A stretch of DNA of 64,000 nt from positions 868,001 through 932,000 of the forward strand of contig NZ_CP021023.1 of NCBI RefSeq assembly GCF_002117005.1, written 5' to 3'. A program made the position numbers and the translations under genes. This document shows, in pieces, positions 28,074 through 37,622 of this stretch. The notes below the pieces were generated by a model that had not been told where the DNA came from, ran no database searches, and worked only from the letters and a program-made list of their open reading frames with translations. The stretch comes from Sedimentisphaera salicampi (lineage in GTDB: Bacteria > Planctomycetota > Phycisphaerae > Sedimentisphaerales > Sedimentisphaeraceae). Numbering within the stretch: position 1 is the first letter of the stretch; each line of letters begins with the position of its first letter.

Positions 28074-29533
28074 TCATAAAATTCGATTTGAAATCTTACC
28101 ATCATCTTGATCCAATTTAGGAACAGGCCAATTTGCTGATGGTGTATGTGATTCTTTGAGAAAATCCCAAAACCATTTAACAAGCTCAGGATTAGATTCA
28201 GCAAGGTTTTCCTCCTCACCAATATCATCAGCAAGATTATAAACCTCTACCGGCCTATCGAGACCATTGCAGACAAATTTCCAGTCCCCTTTTCTCGCTG
28301 CACAACGAAAGCCTCTTTCATGATCTTCCCAGTATAGCGGTCGACTTTGCAGCTCCGGCTGCGGCTGAGACAGCAGGCTGGGAACAACGCTCACACCGTC
28401 AATATTATTTGGCAAAGATGCGCCGGCCAGCTCTGCGCAGGTAGGCAGCACATCCGGGAAGTACCAAATATCATCGCTCACAGCCCCCGCTTTTATATGG
28501 CCAGGCCATCTAACAACCATTACTGTTCGCAAACCGCCATCATACAAACTGCGTTTTTTACCCCGCAGCGGGCCTGAGCTGTTGAAAGTGCCCTCATAGC
28601 GATTGGCTGCCCCGTTATCTGAACAGAAGAAAACAATAGTATCCTGATCAATTCCCATCTCTCTAAGCAGAGAAAACATTCTTCCCATATCCCTGTCCAC
28701 ACGGGTCAACATGGAAGCGTAAACTTTTTCCTTTTTCGACCAGCCAGCTTCATCAGCATATGATTCGATTTCAGGGATTTGGAAGGAATCATGAGGCAAG
28801 CAATAAGGTACATAAAGAAAAAAGGGCGCTTCACCGGCCCCGCGGCGTCTAATAAAATCCATTGCAAAATCAGTGAAAAGATCGTGGCTGTAATGTGATT
28901 GATTTGCAAATTTTTTTGTTGTGCCTGTATTACCGTTAAGTTTTTTCTTTTTCTGGTTATCCCATAAATATTCAGGTAGTGTGAATGAGCAAGATGCTGA
29001 TTGAGATACCCAAACCATTCATCAAACCCCTGCCGGTTAGGGAGGCCTGAAGTGTCAGGCTCCCCTAACCCCCATTTTCCAGTGATGCCGGTTGCATAGC
29101 CGGCATCCTTGAGAACTTCTGCGATTGTAACATCGTCCTCCTTCAGCGGTACTCGCGGCCCAGAGCCGCCGCTGCAAGGCACTGCGCCATGCTCGAGATC
29201 ACCCCAGTTGCCTCGAACTGTGGTGCGGCCTGTATGCTGGCCGGTCATTAGGGTGCTGCGCGCAGGGGCGCATATCGTTGCACCGGAATAAACCTGAGTA
29301 AACCGGATTCCTTCTCTGGCCATCTGGTCGATATGCGGCATCCGGATCCGATTCTGCCCATACAAGCTCAAATCACCATACCCCATATCATCCAGCATAA
29401 CAAAGATGATATTAGGTTTCCCAAAAGCAGATGAATCGGCCTTTGAAGATAATCCCAAATGATACCCTGCGCCGGCACCAACTATCGCTGCCAGACCCAA
29501 AAACTTACGGCGAGTTATTCTGTTTGATTTCAT
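28074..29533 (-). pseudogene. Tat-exported type I sulfatase, frameshifted
   Basis: The N-terminal half (start 29533) has a twin-arginine signal (RRKFLGLAAIVGAGAGYHLG) and the sulfatase signature with formylglycine-site Cys (ATICAPARSTLMTGQHTGR, C-x-P-x-R type), plus metal-binding FVMLDDMGYGD. Near 28975 the frame changes. The first frame reads to LAHSHY and then nonsense, while the correct continuation LPEYLWDNQ is in the next phase and runs to the stop at 28074 (FFCSDNGAANRYEG, SLYDGGLRTVMVVRWPGH). A missing C in a CCC run (TAC-CCT reduced to TACCT) would explain it. The whole protein would be about 486 residues. It would remove sulfate esters from a polysaccharide or glycan. The lesion could be a true mutation or a sequencing error. 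Confidence 0.85.
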
Positions 29534-29619
29534 ATATTGCTAACTATAAATCTTTTAGATATTATTTTGCAGGCCTAAGTTTCTGCCTGTCAATATTAAC
29601 TAAGAAAACGCAAAAAATA

Positions 29620-30450
29620 TTACTTGCGGCAGCTGCGTTTGCGTTTATTGAGAGAAACAATGCAGCCGCCAAGACCAAATATCGCTAATGTTGCCGGCTC
29701 TGGAACCGTTACAAAAGCAAAATCATCATGAGCTGACCAAGCGTCCTGATCGCTATGTACCCTCATACCAGTGATCCAGTAACCATCAGGGGCAACAATC
29801 CCCGAGAAACTATCCTGAGTAGTATCGCCGCTGGACATATTTATCGTGCGGAAGGTACTGCTGCTGCCGGTATCTGTGCCGTTAGTATAACGAGCAATCA
29901 CCCGCCAGTTAGCGGAGCCCCAATTGCTTCGACCGAGGATTGTCCAACCGATGGCCTTTATTCTTTCATCTGATTCCATACCAATGTAATCACTAAAGTC
30001 AAAATCAAGGGATGGCTGATTTCCCTGAAGCCGGTCTGCCCCTGAGATTGGGGTTCTGTCGCCGCCGGTCTCGTCGAACTTGAATGTGCCGGCTGCATCT
30101 CCAGTTGCTGTTACCGTAAATTGCTTGTCGCCCCCGTCAAATTTGACATCGAATGACGACGCATCCGCTATTGTACCCTCGTGATCGAAGTTAACAACTC
30201 CGCCGCGGCCGTTTGTAAAGGCTTGTTCAACCATAGGCTTAAACTGTTGGAGAGTTAAAATCTGATTATCACCCAGGGTCTGGCCGATACCTGTTGTCCA
30301 TGAGCTGTTGCTCGAATAACCCATATCGTAATCAACTTTATTAGACTGAACTGTCTGTTCGTCATACACTCCAACAGCATCAAAATAGGCTGCATTTGCT
30401 GCGCCGGCAACAAAAATCACAAACGTTAAAACTGCCATTACTCTTTCCAT
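29620..30450 (-). CDS. PEP-CTERM protein made almost entirely of the shared novel module
   Basis: I chose the ATG at 30450 (276 residues) because AAAGGAG precedes it and the signal peptide (MERVMAVLTFVIFVAGAANA) begins there; an in-frame start at 30492 adds 14 unlikely residues. Residues 22-248 are the module (VGVYDEQTVQSNKVDYDMGY, WTTGIGQTLGDNQ, GWTILGRSNWGSANWRVIA, APDGYWITGMRVH, DDFAFV). A PEP-CTERM tail follows (VPEPATLAIFGLGGCIVS, then KRKR). This is the minimal form of the module: one secreted domain plus a sorting tail. It lies upstream of the sulfatase pseudogene. Function unknown. Confidence 0.85.
   Translation of the reverse strand: MERVMAVLTFVIFVAGAANAAYFDAVGVYDEQTVQSNKVDYDMGYSSNSSWTTGIGQTLGDNQILTLQQFKPMVEQAFTNGRGGVVNFDHEGTIADASSFDVKFDGGDKQFTVTATGDAAGTFKFDETGGDRTPISGADRLQGNQPSLDFDFSDYIGMESDERIKAIGWTILGRSNWGSANWRVIARYTNGTDTGSSSTFRTINMSSGDTTQDSFSGIVAPDGYWITGMRVHSDQDAWSAHDDFAFVTVPEPATLAIFGLGGCIVSLNKRKRSCRK
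29707..30387 (-). repeat. Copy 3 of the shared ~227-residue module (stand-alone form)
   Basis: It encodes residues 22-248 of the 276-residue PEP-CTERM protein. Protein similarity to copies 1 and 2 is clear along the full length, but the DNA is more diverged than between copies 1 and 2. Confidence 0.8.
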
Positions 30451-30736
30451 CACTAAATCTCCTTTAAAGAAACAAAATTTAATACACTGCATTTTCAGCT
30501 TTATACCAAAAAGCTGAAATTACATAATCTTCCTTTATGCTTGAAACTTAAAGCAAAAATTGCACTTTACAATCCAATGAATTTCGCAGGTAGATTTGGT
30601 ATAAAATTTAAGGAGGGGGAAAAGACAAACTAAACAAAAATTACTTTAAGCCAATATTTGACATAAACTTACAAACACTAAAAATTTTCATATCAAATTA
30701 TGAAAAATGTGGTGCACCCGGAAACTCGACATTAGT

Positions 30737-30886
30737 TCAAGATTTTACACTACCGAGAATACTCTCAAAAGTGATGCGAATTGCATCTTCCAAACTTTTC
30801 CCGCAGTGGGCAAGAAAATCTTCAGCCGCTTTTTCTTTAGGCACACTAAATGGGAAGTTCTCCGCCTCCGAGCCTGCCGTGGACTC
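30737..30886 (-). pseudogene. Possible short protein remnant between RHS and the PEP-CTERM gene
   Basis: One minus-strand frame, closed upstream by TGA and without an ATG, reads like protein: SEAENFPFSVPKEKAAEDFL, then AHCGKSLEDAIRITFESIL and GSVKS-stop. I do not recognise it. A GTG could start a 35-residue peptide, but the ribosome site is poor. It may be the end of a lost gene downstream of the RHS gene. The rest of 30451-30978 contains only the RHS terminator and AT-rich sequence. Confidence 0.3.
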
Positions 30887-30919
30887 TCACCACCAATTTA
30901 ATAAACACTCAGGGCAAAC

Positions 30920-30952
30920 AAAAAGAGAGACGCTTTAAACGCCTCTCTCTTA
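30920..30952 (-). terminator. Intrinsic terminator of the RHS gene
   Basis: On the minus strand AAGAGAGA...TCTCTCTT pairs as an 8-bp stem around a short loop containing GTTTAAA and is followed by a T-rich end. It begins 27 bases past the RHS stop at 30979. Confidence 0.7.
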
Positions 30953-30978
30953 TATTTCAGGGGATTAGTTTTTTGCTG

Positions 30979-33900
30979 CTATTTCATCACCTTGTCAATC
31001 TCGCCCTTAAACGATTCTGGAACTGCCTTAAATAATTTCTCAGTTCTGTTATCTGCCGGATCAACAGGGATGCAGGCGTCCGGATTTTTCGGGTTTCTCA
31101 GCTCGCCAGAGGCAGCTGCCTGCGGCTGAAGGCCTGAGCCCACGCCCAGCTTCTTCATAGCAGATACAGCCCTTGAAGAGGGCAGCATATCAACAGCATC
31201 AAGCCCGGCGGTTAGACCGAAATCTCTCTGCTTTGCGATATCTGAGAATATCCCGAGCCCGTTCATCGGGTCCACTGAATCAATGAAGCTCAGGTAGTCG
31301 TCATTTCCGCTTAAAGGATTGTTTCTGCAGAAATCGTACATATTCATACTCTCAATCTTCCTCTGCGGATCGCGGGACATATATATGCCCAGCTTTGGAT
31401 TGTAGCACCTTGAACCAACGTAGTAGAAATCTGTTTCCTCATCGAGGCGGAAGCCAGAGAACATATACGGGTTTCCAGTAACAGGTTCGGCTACCTGACT
31501 GCCTGTGCTGTCGAAAATTTCGTATTCACCGAAAGCCGAATAGCGGTATGTCTCTTTGATCCCTCCGGTGGAGGAGTCTGCCGAATACACGCCTACAACG
31601 CTGCCCTGGGCGTCCAAATAATAGCCGAAATAGTTTTCTTCAATTTCAGCTGCATATTCAGCGTCGAAACTTGTATCCATATATACTGCAAGGTCTGCAA
31701 GGTCTATCCTGTTTGGATCTGCAAAGTTTGCACCAGCGATGTATCCGCTGTCCTCAGGAAGAGAGAGCCAAGAATCGGCAATTTGCGATGCACTTGGCAG
31801 ATCAAGCAGGTTTTGAGGCCTTTCAATGTTTATCATAGTGATAATTTCCTCACCATTCTCGCCATAAACATACCTTGAAGTTACTTGCCCCTCAGAGCTG
31901 TATTCAGCAATAACGTTCCTGCCGTCATAGCAGAATGTTTTAGTAAGCTGGCCTTCCTCAGCTAATGCGCCTGTTCCGATAGCCTTGCTTATTCTTCTTC
32001 CAAATGCATCGTAGTTATACAGGGCTACATTCACAGTATTCGGGTCTGCGGTGAGGGAGTATTCACCGATCAGCCTGTTTTCGTTGTCGTATATAAACTG
32101 CCTGTCGCCGAAAACTTTGATGTTTCCGTTTCCGTCGTACTGAACCTGATCAGAGCCGACTGAAGTAAATCGTCCCATCCCGTCGCCGTCGTCGGAGTAT
32201 TGGATGGTTGTTCCGTTTTCGGTTTCGCTTTCACGCTGGAGGATGTTGTTGTAGTCGTAATCAACGCCGTCAGCGAAGGTGAGCCAGTAGTTCTTATCGT
32301 AAAAGAAATTCTGCACATACTGCTGCTGGCTTCTTGATACCACGTTGCCCGCTGGGTCTCTTGTGTATTCAACGCTCATTTCATTCGTGCCTGCAAACAG
32401 GTAGCTGATTTTTTCCAGATATATTCCCATATCGTCATCAGATGATCCTACATCTTCATAATCATAGAACGTCTCCGCTCCGCCGACGGTGAGCTTCCTT
32501 GTAGTTCTCCCGCTTTCATCTCGCTGGTAGTAAGCGAGCAGCTCGTTATTGGAGTCTGTAATGGTTTCCAGTCTTCCGGCTGCGTCGTATGCATAAGTTA
32601 CAAAATATCCGTCCGGATAAACCAGCTTTTTGAGCTTCCCGCCCGGGTAATATTCTCTGCTTATCTCCCGTCCAAATGCGTCGATTTCTTTCACGAGGTT
32701 GCCGGCTGAGTCGTACTCAAATTCGCATTTGCCGGCAGAAACGAGCCTTCCCATAACATCATACTTATAGAGCGTGCAGGGCACGAGCCTTACCGCATCA
32801 AATGCCGCTGTCCCGCTTACCTGTTCAAACTGTACTGCTGCCTGTTCGTTTTCAAACTCGCACATCCCCACATTAACCCAGCTCTCGCTTCCGGAGGCGA
32901 GGTTAATCTGTTTTGTGAATTTCGGGCTGCTGCTGTCAAATCCGTCGAAGATATTTACATTCATAGTCCCTGTAATTCCTGCGGGATAGTACACCTGCAC
33001 GAGATATGCGTCTTTGCTGATTGATGTCTGCATCGGGAAGGTTGCCCCGCTTGCTATAGACTGGCTGAACTGCCCGCCGAAGCTTGTGCTGTCCTGAACG
33101 GTTTGCCAGTTCTGTGAATCCATCATAGCAGGGATGCCCGAATCATCAAGCTGTATAACTCCGTCCTGATCGCCCTGAGACTCAGGAATCTTAACAGATT
33201 TGCCCCGGAGCAGGCCGTTTGAATAGTAGTCGTAGTAGTAAACAGCATCGGATGATTTCTTGTGTTTTACAAGATTCCCTGTTCCGTCGTACTGAAATAC
33301 TTCGGCTGTACCGTCGGGCATAATCACTTCTGAAACTCTTCCGTAGTTGTCGTAGTGATAAGTGGTAGTGCTGCCTCTTGGGTCTTTTATTGATTTCAGC
33401 TTTCCGTTTCCGTAGTAGGTGAAATCAGTTTTATTCCCGTTCGGGCCTCTTTCATAGCTCTCAGGGAGTTTGACAGATTTAACCCTGCCGCTGTTGTCGT
33501 AAGTGTATTCAAGATTCTTGAATCCTTCCTGCACAGCTTTGGGGTCTTTCAAATATTCTCTCTTGCCGTTCGGGTCGTAGCCGAGCTGGGTGATCCTGCC
33601 GAGAGAGTCTGTAATCTGAGTGAGCTGGTTTAATATTGAATAGCTGAAATCGTAGCTCAAAGCTGTATTCTCTGAGAAGCTGCTTCCAAGCTGCGAACTC
33701 ACCCTTGATACAAGGCCTGAGGGATTGTATGCAATCTTTGTAATCTCATTGAGGCCGTTGCTTATTTCGCGAATTCTGTCAGCATTATCGTAGGTGAAAG
33801 AAGTAACCTCACCCTGAGGCCTTACCACCTTTTCAACAAAACCGGTTTGCGGATTATAGTCATACTCCCATTTAGCATCCCATACGCCGGCGTTCTTATT

Positions 33901-36369
33901 GAGATAAATCGTTAGATAATCTATCGCACCGGAGCCTGCAAAGGCATACTCATAATCGAGCGTTCCTGCATCAGGCAGAGTAATTTTGCTTATAAGCCCT
34001 TCCGGTGTATACTCGAACTGGTAAGCCGGCCTTGTATTTTCAAACTGTCCTGTCTGCGGTTTGAAATACCGGTCAGCAGGCAGCTCGATTTTCTCCAGCA
34101 GGCTTCCATTATAGCTGAAATCTGCTGTGCTGCCGTTTTCGTCCGTTGCAGAAAGCAGCTTGCTATGAGGCCCTGAGCTGTAGGTGTAGGTTCGTGAGAG
34201 GCCAACGTCGTTCTGATCCGCTTTATGGGTTAATTTTATCATATTGCCGTAGTTGTCGTATTCGTACTCATAGATCTCGCCGGTTGGGAGGATCATTTTC
34301 TTCAAGTGCCCGGGGGCATTCTGCTCTGAAAGCTGCGGGTCGAGGTCGAAATCATAAACGTAATCAGTAACCGCCCATTCCCCGTCATCCATTTCCTTTT
34401 CGAGCTCGTCGAGCAGTCCGGTTTCTGTGAGATGGTGCTTTTCAAGATTGCCTGCTCTGTCGTACACTTCTACTGAAGTTATATTTCCGTTCGGATCGGT
34501 GTAATAAGAAGCAATGAAATCATCCTGCCCGTAGGTCTGCCTGTTTATCCTTCCCTCGGAATCGTAATAATTCACCGACCATATCTGCCCCTGAGAATCC
34601 TCCTGAGTTATAATCTGGTGCGGGTTGTCGGAGTCTGCAGAGGTGTATGTGTACTGTACAGTTCTGCTGCCTGCACCGCTTACTGCCGGCGGGCACTGAA
34701 CAGATACGAGGTCTTGATCATCGTTTCTTGTGTAGTACCATTTCCTTCCGCGGCTGTCTTCAATGTAGTCTATCATCTTATCATCATCGTAGTAGATGTT
34801 GATGTATCTGCCTGCGTCGTTGGTAATGTTTGTGAGGAGGCCGTCGGAATAGTAGAAATCCATCTGATTGCCATACCTGTCTTGGATGTAGTCTATGAAG
34901 TATGTGCGGTCGGTATTTTCTTTATTTGATGCATCGAAGTACCAGTTTACATCGTTCTTCATTTTAACGATAAGATTATCACCATCTTCAAAAAGCATCA
35001 CACCCGGGGCCTTTGCGCAGGTGTAAGGCCCGCTTTCGAGGCTATTATCTCTGAGGAAGTTGTATCTTGCGTTCCCTGCGTAGAGGCGGTATTTATCGTA
35101 ATCGATGCAAGTGTCCTCGTCGGTTTCCTTGCCGCAGTATCTTAGTGCGATGTTGTAGTTGTGGGTCCAGTTGCGTCCAACCCTGCAGCTTTCAGGGTCT
35201 ATCCCGTAATCAATTGTGTAGGTGTAGGATTCTTCATCAATTTGAAGTACATAGCTTGTGCAGTCGCTGATTATTTCGCTGTTTGGATCGCATTCCCAGC
35301 AGAAGTGTTCATACGTTGAATACACATCAACCTGAAGCGTTCCCCCGTCTTTATCGTAGAATTCGCCGAAGCCTTCCTGCACCTCTATCATATTATCGTT
35401 TGGATCAGGTGCGTTTTGCCCGGGCTTCCAGCAGTCCGGCTCAATAAAGTAAGATACATCCTCCACTACCATAAAAGTGTAATTTTTGATAGTATCAGAA
35501 GTGCTGCCGGTATTCCCGTAGGCGTTTACAAGCTCCTCAACGCTCATATTCACTGAATCGTCCTTCATTTGCTCAAGAGCAGCGCAGTCGTTTTCAAGCT
35601 GGCTGTCGTTTGTGCCGGCAAGATATTTCTGCCCGGGAGCAGGATTTGTGAACCTGCGTTTGAATCCCTGATCGTCGCTGTCTCCATAGTACAGGCGGGT
35701 GAAATTTATGTCCATCGTGTTGCCGGGCACATAAATATCATTTATGCTCTGTATCCCTTTTCCTGTGCAGAATTCCACAGGATCCATCCCTTTGTCTGTA
35801 TCAGGGAGCACTTGATCCAGACTCTGGATTCGGTATTTTTTGTTTTCTTCTTCTGTTTCAAACGGCAGCACATGAATATTTTCCAGCCAATGATGGTAAA
35901 GAAAGCTGTCAACAGAGACGTGTGCAAAGTAGTTGGTGAACATCGGGGGAGCAGGGTTGTTTACAGTAATCTCGTAATGCTCCTCAATATCCATATCACG
36001 GAGCGAGCCCTCTGAGACAAGCTCCACACCGCCCGCTGTGCGTATAGAGCAGTACCCCTCATCAGGGCCTTTCTCGTTGAATGCTTCCACCTGCAGAATC
36101 ACATCGCTGCCGTAAAACTCCCAGTTGTAGAAAATGCTGTTTGGGCACACAGGGAAGAAGCTGTTGTCTAACGCGTACCTGTAAACTGTAAGCCCTTCTT
36201 CGATTGGAGGGGTTTCCAGCTCAGGGTATGCAGCGTTGCATTCAGAACGCTCTGTTTTAAAAACTACCTTAAAGAGCTTAAACCATCGTCCGGCTGAAGC
36301 GTTCTGGACAACAAAAAACCCAAGAACAACCGCCGAAACCAGAAGTCCGCTTAAAATTGACCGTTTCAT
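30979..36369 (-). CDS. Giant secreted RHS/YD-repeat protein with embedded dockerin-like motif
   Basis: I chose the ATG at 36369 (1796 residues): GAGG lies 8 bases upstream and a signal peptide starts there (SILSGLLVSAVVLGFFVVQN, cut after ASA). A unique N-terminal region of about 600 residues is followed by many YD repeats (for example DSRGRKWYYTRNDDQDL, YDNYGRVSEVIMPDG, YDAAGRLETITDSNN). A dockerin-like stretch lies about 240 residues before the C-terminus (ADPNRIDLADLAVYM). The RHS core closes with YSAFGEYEIFDSTG, NPYMFSGFRLDEETDFYYVG and SRCYNPKLGIYMSRDPQ. The last ~120 residues after the core (from SGNDDYLSFIDSV to EIDKVMK) form the usual variable tip and match no toxin I recognise. RHS proteins form shells around a C-terminal cargo; a toxin or adhesin role is possible, but no immunity gene follows. 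Confidence 0.88.
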   Translation of the reverse strand: MKRSILSGLLVSAVVLGFFVVQNASAGRWFKLFKVVFKTERSECNAAYPELETPPIEEGLTVYRYALDNSFFPVCPNSIFYNWEFYGSDVILQVEAFNEKGPDEGYCSIRTAGGVELVSEGSLRDMDIEEHYEITVNNPAPPMFTNYFAHVSVDSFLYHHWLENIHVLPFETEEENKKYRIQSLDQVLPDTDKGMDPVEFCTGKGIQSINDIYVPGNTMDINFTRLYYGDSDDQGFKRRFTNPAPGQKYLAGTNDSQLENDCAALEQMKDDSVNMSVEELVNAYGNTGSTSDTIKNYTFMVVEDVSYFIEPDCWKPGQNAPDPNDNMIEVQEGFGEFYDKDGGTLQVDVYSTYEHFCWECDPNSEIISDCTSYVLQIDEESYTYTIDYGIDPESCRVGRNWTHNYNIALRYCGKETDEDTCIDYDKYRLYAGNARYNFLRDNSLESGPYTCAKAPGVMLFEDGDNLIVKMKNDVNWYFDASNKENTDRTYFIDYIQDRYGNQMDFYYSDGLLTNITNDAGRYINIYYDDDKMIDYIEDSRGRKWYYTRNDDQDLVSVQCPPAVSGAGSRTVQYTYTSADSDNPHQIITQEDSQGQIWSVNYYDSEGRINRQTYGQDDFIASYYTDPNGNITSVEVYDRAGNLEKHHLTETGLLDELEKEMDDGEWAVTDYVYDFDLDPQLSEQNAPGHLKKMILPTGEIYEYEYDNYGNMIKLTHKADQNDVGLSRTYTYSSGPHSKLLSATDENGSTADFSYNGSLLEKIELPADRYFKPQTGQFENTRPAYQFEYTPEGLISKITLPDAGTLDYEYAFAGSGAIDYLTIYLNKNAGVWDAKWEYDYNPQTGFVEKVVRPQGEVTSFTYDNADRIREISNGLNEITKIAYNPSGLVSRVSSQLGSSFSENTALSYDFSYSILNQLTQITDSLGRITQLGYDPNGKREYLKDPKAVQEGFKNLEYTYDNSGRVKSVKLPESYERGPNGNKTDFTYYGNGKLKSIKDPRGSTTTYHYDNYGRVSEVIMPDGTAEVFQYDGTGNLVKHKKSSDAVYYYDYYSNGLLRGKSVKIPESQGDQDGVIQLDDSGIPAMMDSQNWQTVQDSTSFGGQFSQSIASGATFPMQTSISKDAYLVQVYYPAGITGTMNVNIFDGFDSSSPKFTKQINLASGSESWVNVGMCEFENEQAAVQFEQVSGTAAFDAVRLVPCTLYKYDVMGRLVSAGKCEFEYDSAGNLVKEIDAFGREISREYYPGGKLKKLVYPDGYFVTYAYDAAGRLETITDSNNELLAYYQRDESGRTTRKLTVGGAETFYDYEDVGSSDDDMGIYLEKISYLFAGTNEMSVEYTRDPAGNVVSRSQQQYVQNFFYDKNYWLTFADGVDYDYNNILQRESETENGTTIQYSDDGDGMGRFTSVGSDQVQYDGNGNIKVFGDRQFIYDNENRLIGEYSLTADPNTVNVALYNYDAFGRRISKAIGTGALAEEGQLTKTFCYDGRNVIAEYSSEGQVTSRYVYGENGEEIITMINIERPQNLLDLPSASQIADSWLSLPEDSGYIAGANFADPNRIDLADLAVYMDTSFDAEYAAEIEENYFGYYLDAQGSVVGVYSADSSTGGIKETYRYSAFGEYEIFDSTGSQVAEPVTGNPYMFSGFRLDEETDFYYVGSRCYNPKLGIYMSRDPQRKIESMNMYDFCRNNPLSGNDDYLSFIDSVDPMNGLGIFSDIAKQRDFGLTAGLDAVDMLPSSRAVSAMKKLGVGSGLQPQAAASGELRNPKNPDACIPVDPADNRTEKLFKAVPESFKGEIDKVMK

Positions 36370-36439
36370 TGTAATAACCTCATTTTCTATTTCGCATAAT
36401 ACAACCCCGGATAACACTTGCTATCCAATCTACAGGTTT

Positions 36440-36468
36440 ATAGTAGTTTTACTATAAAGAGATGTCAA
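36440..36468 (-). promoter_or_regulatory. Near-consensus sigma70 promoter for the RHS gene
   Basis: On the minus strand TTGACA (36463-36468) is followed after 17 bases by TACTAT (36440-36445), about 70 bases before the RHS start. The spacer itself contains TATAGTAAAAC. Confidence 0.65.
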
Positions 36469-36625
36469 GGAAAATAAATATGAATTTTTAAATAATTTTT
36501 GGGTCATCCAAATAATGTGCAACTTTCTTTGTGGAGGCTGAACATTCTGTTAGTGTCCCAAATTGTGTGTCTGAAGAAACTACTTATATTTTAATCTTCT
36601 GCGGGTTGGCTGTGAAATTATCACA

Positions 36626-36702
36626 TAAAACTTATTACTTACAACTTACAACTTAAAACCTACAACTTAAAACTTAAAACTTATCACTTTTAACTTTTAA
36701 CT
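36626..36702. repeat. Degenerate AACTTA/AACTTAAA tandem repeat, site 1
   Basis: About ten tandem units such as AACTTACAACTTAAAACTT run into the stop codon of the epimerase gene at 36697. The same motif, in opposite orientation, occurs at 58877-58940 and 63925-63963. The rest of 36469-36625 shows no gene. Confidence 0.75.
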
Positions 36703-37617
36703 CTGAACTTCCCTAAAATACTCAATCGTTTGGGCAAGCCCTGTATCGAAATCGGATTTCGGCTCAAATCCCGCTGCTTTGAGCTTATCGATCAAGGCCA
36801 TACTGTGCCGCACGTCGCCCGGGCGCTCTTCGGCATAGCGAATCTCTGAGCTGGAGCCTGTGAGACTGATTATCCTTGAGGCGAGGTCGTTTATTGTCGT
36901 TTTACCGCCGTATGCCACATTGTACACGCCGACAGGTGCATCGGATTCTGCGAAGAACGCATTCGCCGCTGCAACATCCTGCACGAAGACGAAATCACGG
37001 GTCTGCTCGCCGTCGCCGAAGATTGTGATCGGCTCGTTGCGGAGGGCTTTGTGGATGAAGATCGGCACGGCCGCGGCGTATTGGCTCTTCGGATCCTGCC
37101 GCGGGCCGAATACGTTGAAGTAGCGAAGGCAGGCTGTGTTGACCAGCCCCTCGGAGCTGAACATATTGCAGTAGTATTCGCCGTCGAGCTTGGTGATGGC
37201 GTATGGGCTTTTCGGCTCGGGAAGCATTGTTTCAAGCTTCGGGACGGTTGGGTTGTCGCCGTAGATTGCGGCGGATGTGCTGAAGCAGAGCCGCTTTACG
37301 CCGGCCTCGCTCGCCTCGCTAAGCACGTTCAGCAGCCCCTGCACGTTCGTTTCTACGCATTCCTGCGGCTTGTGCATCGATTCGGGTACGCTGATCATTG
37401 CGGCCAGATGGAACACGTAATCGCAGCCGCGAACGGCCTCGCGAACCGCCTTGCGGTCGGTGATTGACCCGCGGATTAAGCGTGCGCCCGTGCCCGTGAG
37501 ATTCTCCTCGAAGCCAGAAAGCAGATTATCCAAAACTACAACCTCCGCCCTGCCGCTGTAATGCCGAGCGATGTGCGAACCTATAAACCCCGCCCCGCCA
37601 GTAATGAGAATTTTCAT
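36697..37617 (-). CDS. NAD-dependent sugar-nucleotide epimerase (UDP-hexose/HexNAc 4-epimerase type)
   Basis: The 306-residue SDR enzyme has the NAD-binding [14 protein letters not shown] motif at 7-20, a catalytic YAITK triad segment (SPYAITKLDGEYY), and FNVFGPRQDPKSQYAAAVPI substrate-binding residues, as in GalE/WbpP/Gne proteins. It would interconvert UDP-Glc(NAc) and UDP-Gal(NAc). It lies 5 bases downstream of a WbuB-like transferase. A GT gene plus epimerase after the three UDP-FucNAc genes recalls the wbjBCDEF order in Pseudomonas aeruginosa O11 (from memory). Its DNA is clearly richer in G+C than the transferase gene upstream. Confidence 0.88.
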   Translation of the reverse strand: MKILITGGAGFIGSHIARHYSGRAEVVVLDNLLSGFEENLTGTGARLIRGSITDRKAVREAVRGCDYVFHLAAMISVPESMHKPQECVETNVQGLLNVLSEASEAGVKRLCFSTSAAIYGDNPTVPKLETMLPEPKSPYAITKLDGEYYCNMFSSEGLVNTACLRYFNVFGPRQDPKSQYAAAVPIFIHKALRNEPITIFGDGEQTRDFVFVQDVAAANAFFAESDAPVGVYNVAYGGKTTINDLASRIISLTGSSSEIRYAEERPGDVRHSMALIDKLKAAGFEPKSDFDTGLAQTIEYFREVQS

Positions 37618-37622
37618 AGAAA

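Noticed and set aside
30840-30895. Possible tRNA or tmRNA 3' end on the plus strand (CCTCCGAGCCTGCC...CACCACC)
   Set aside because: There is no T-loop GGTTCGA sequence and no acceptor pairing; the minus-strand frame explains the bases better.
36520-36620. TTTGGGACACTAACAG-like string resembling an IS end
   Set aside because: No partner repeat, transposase or target duplication is found nearby.
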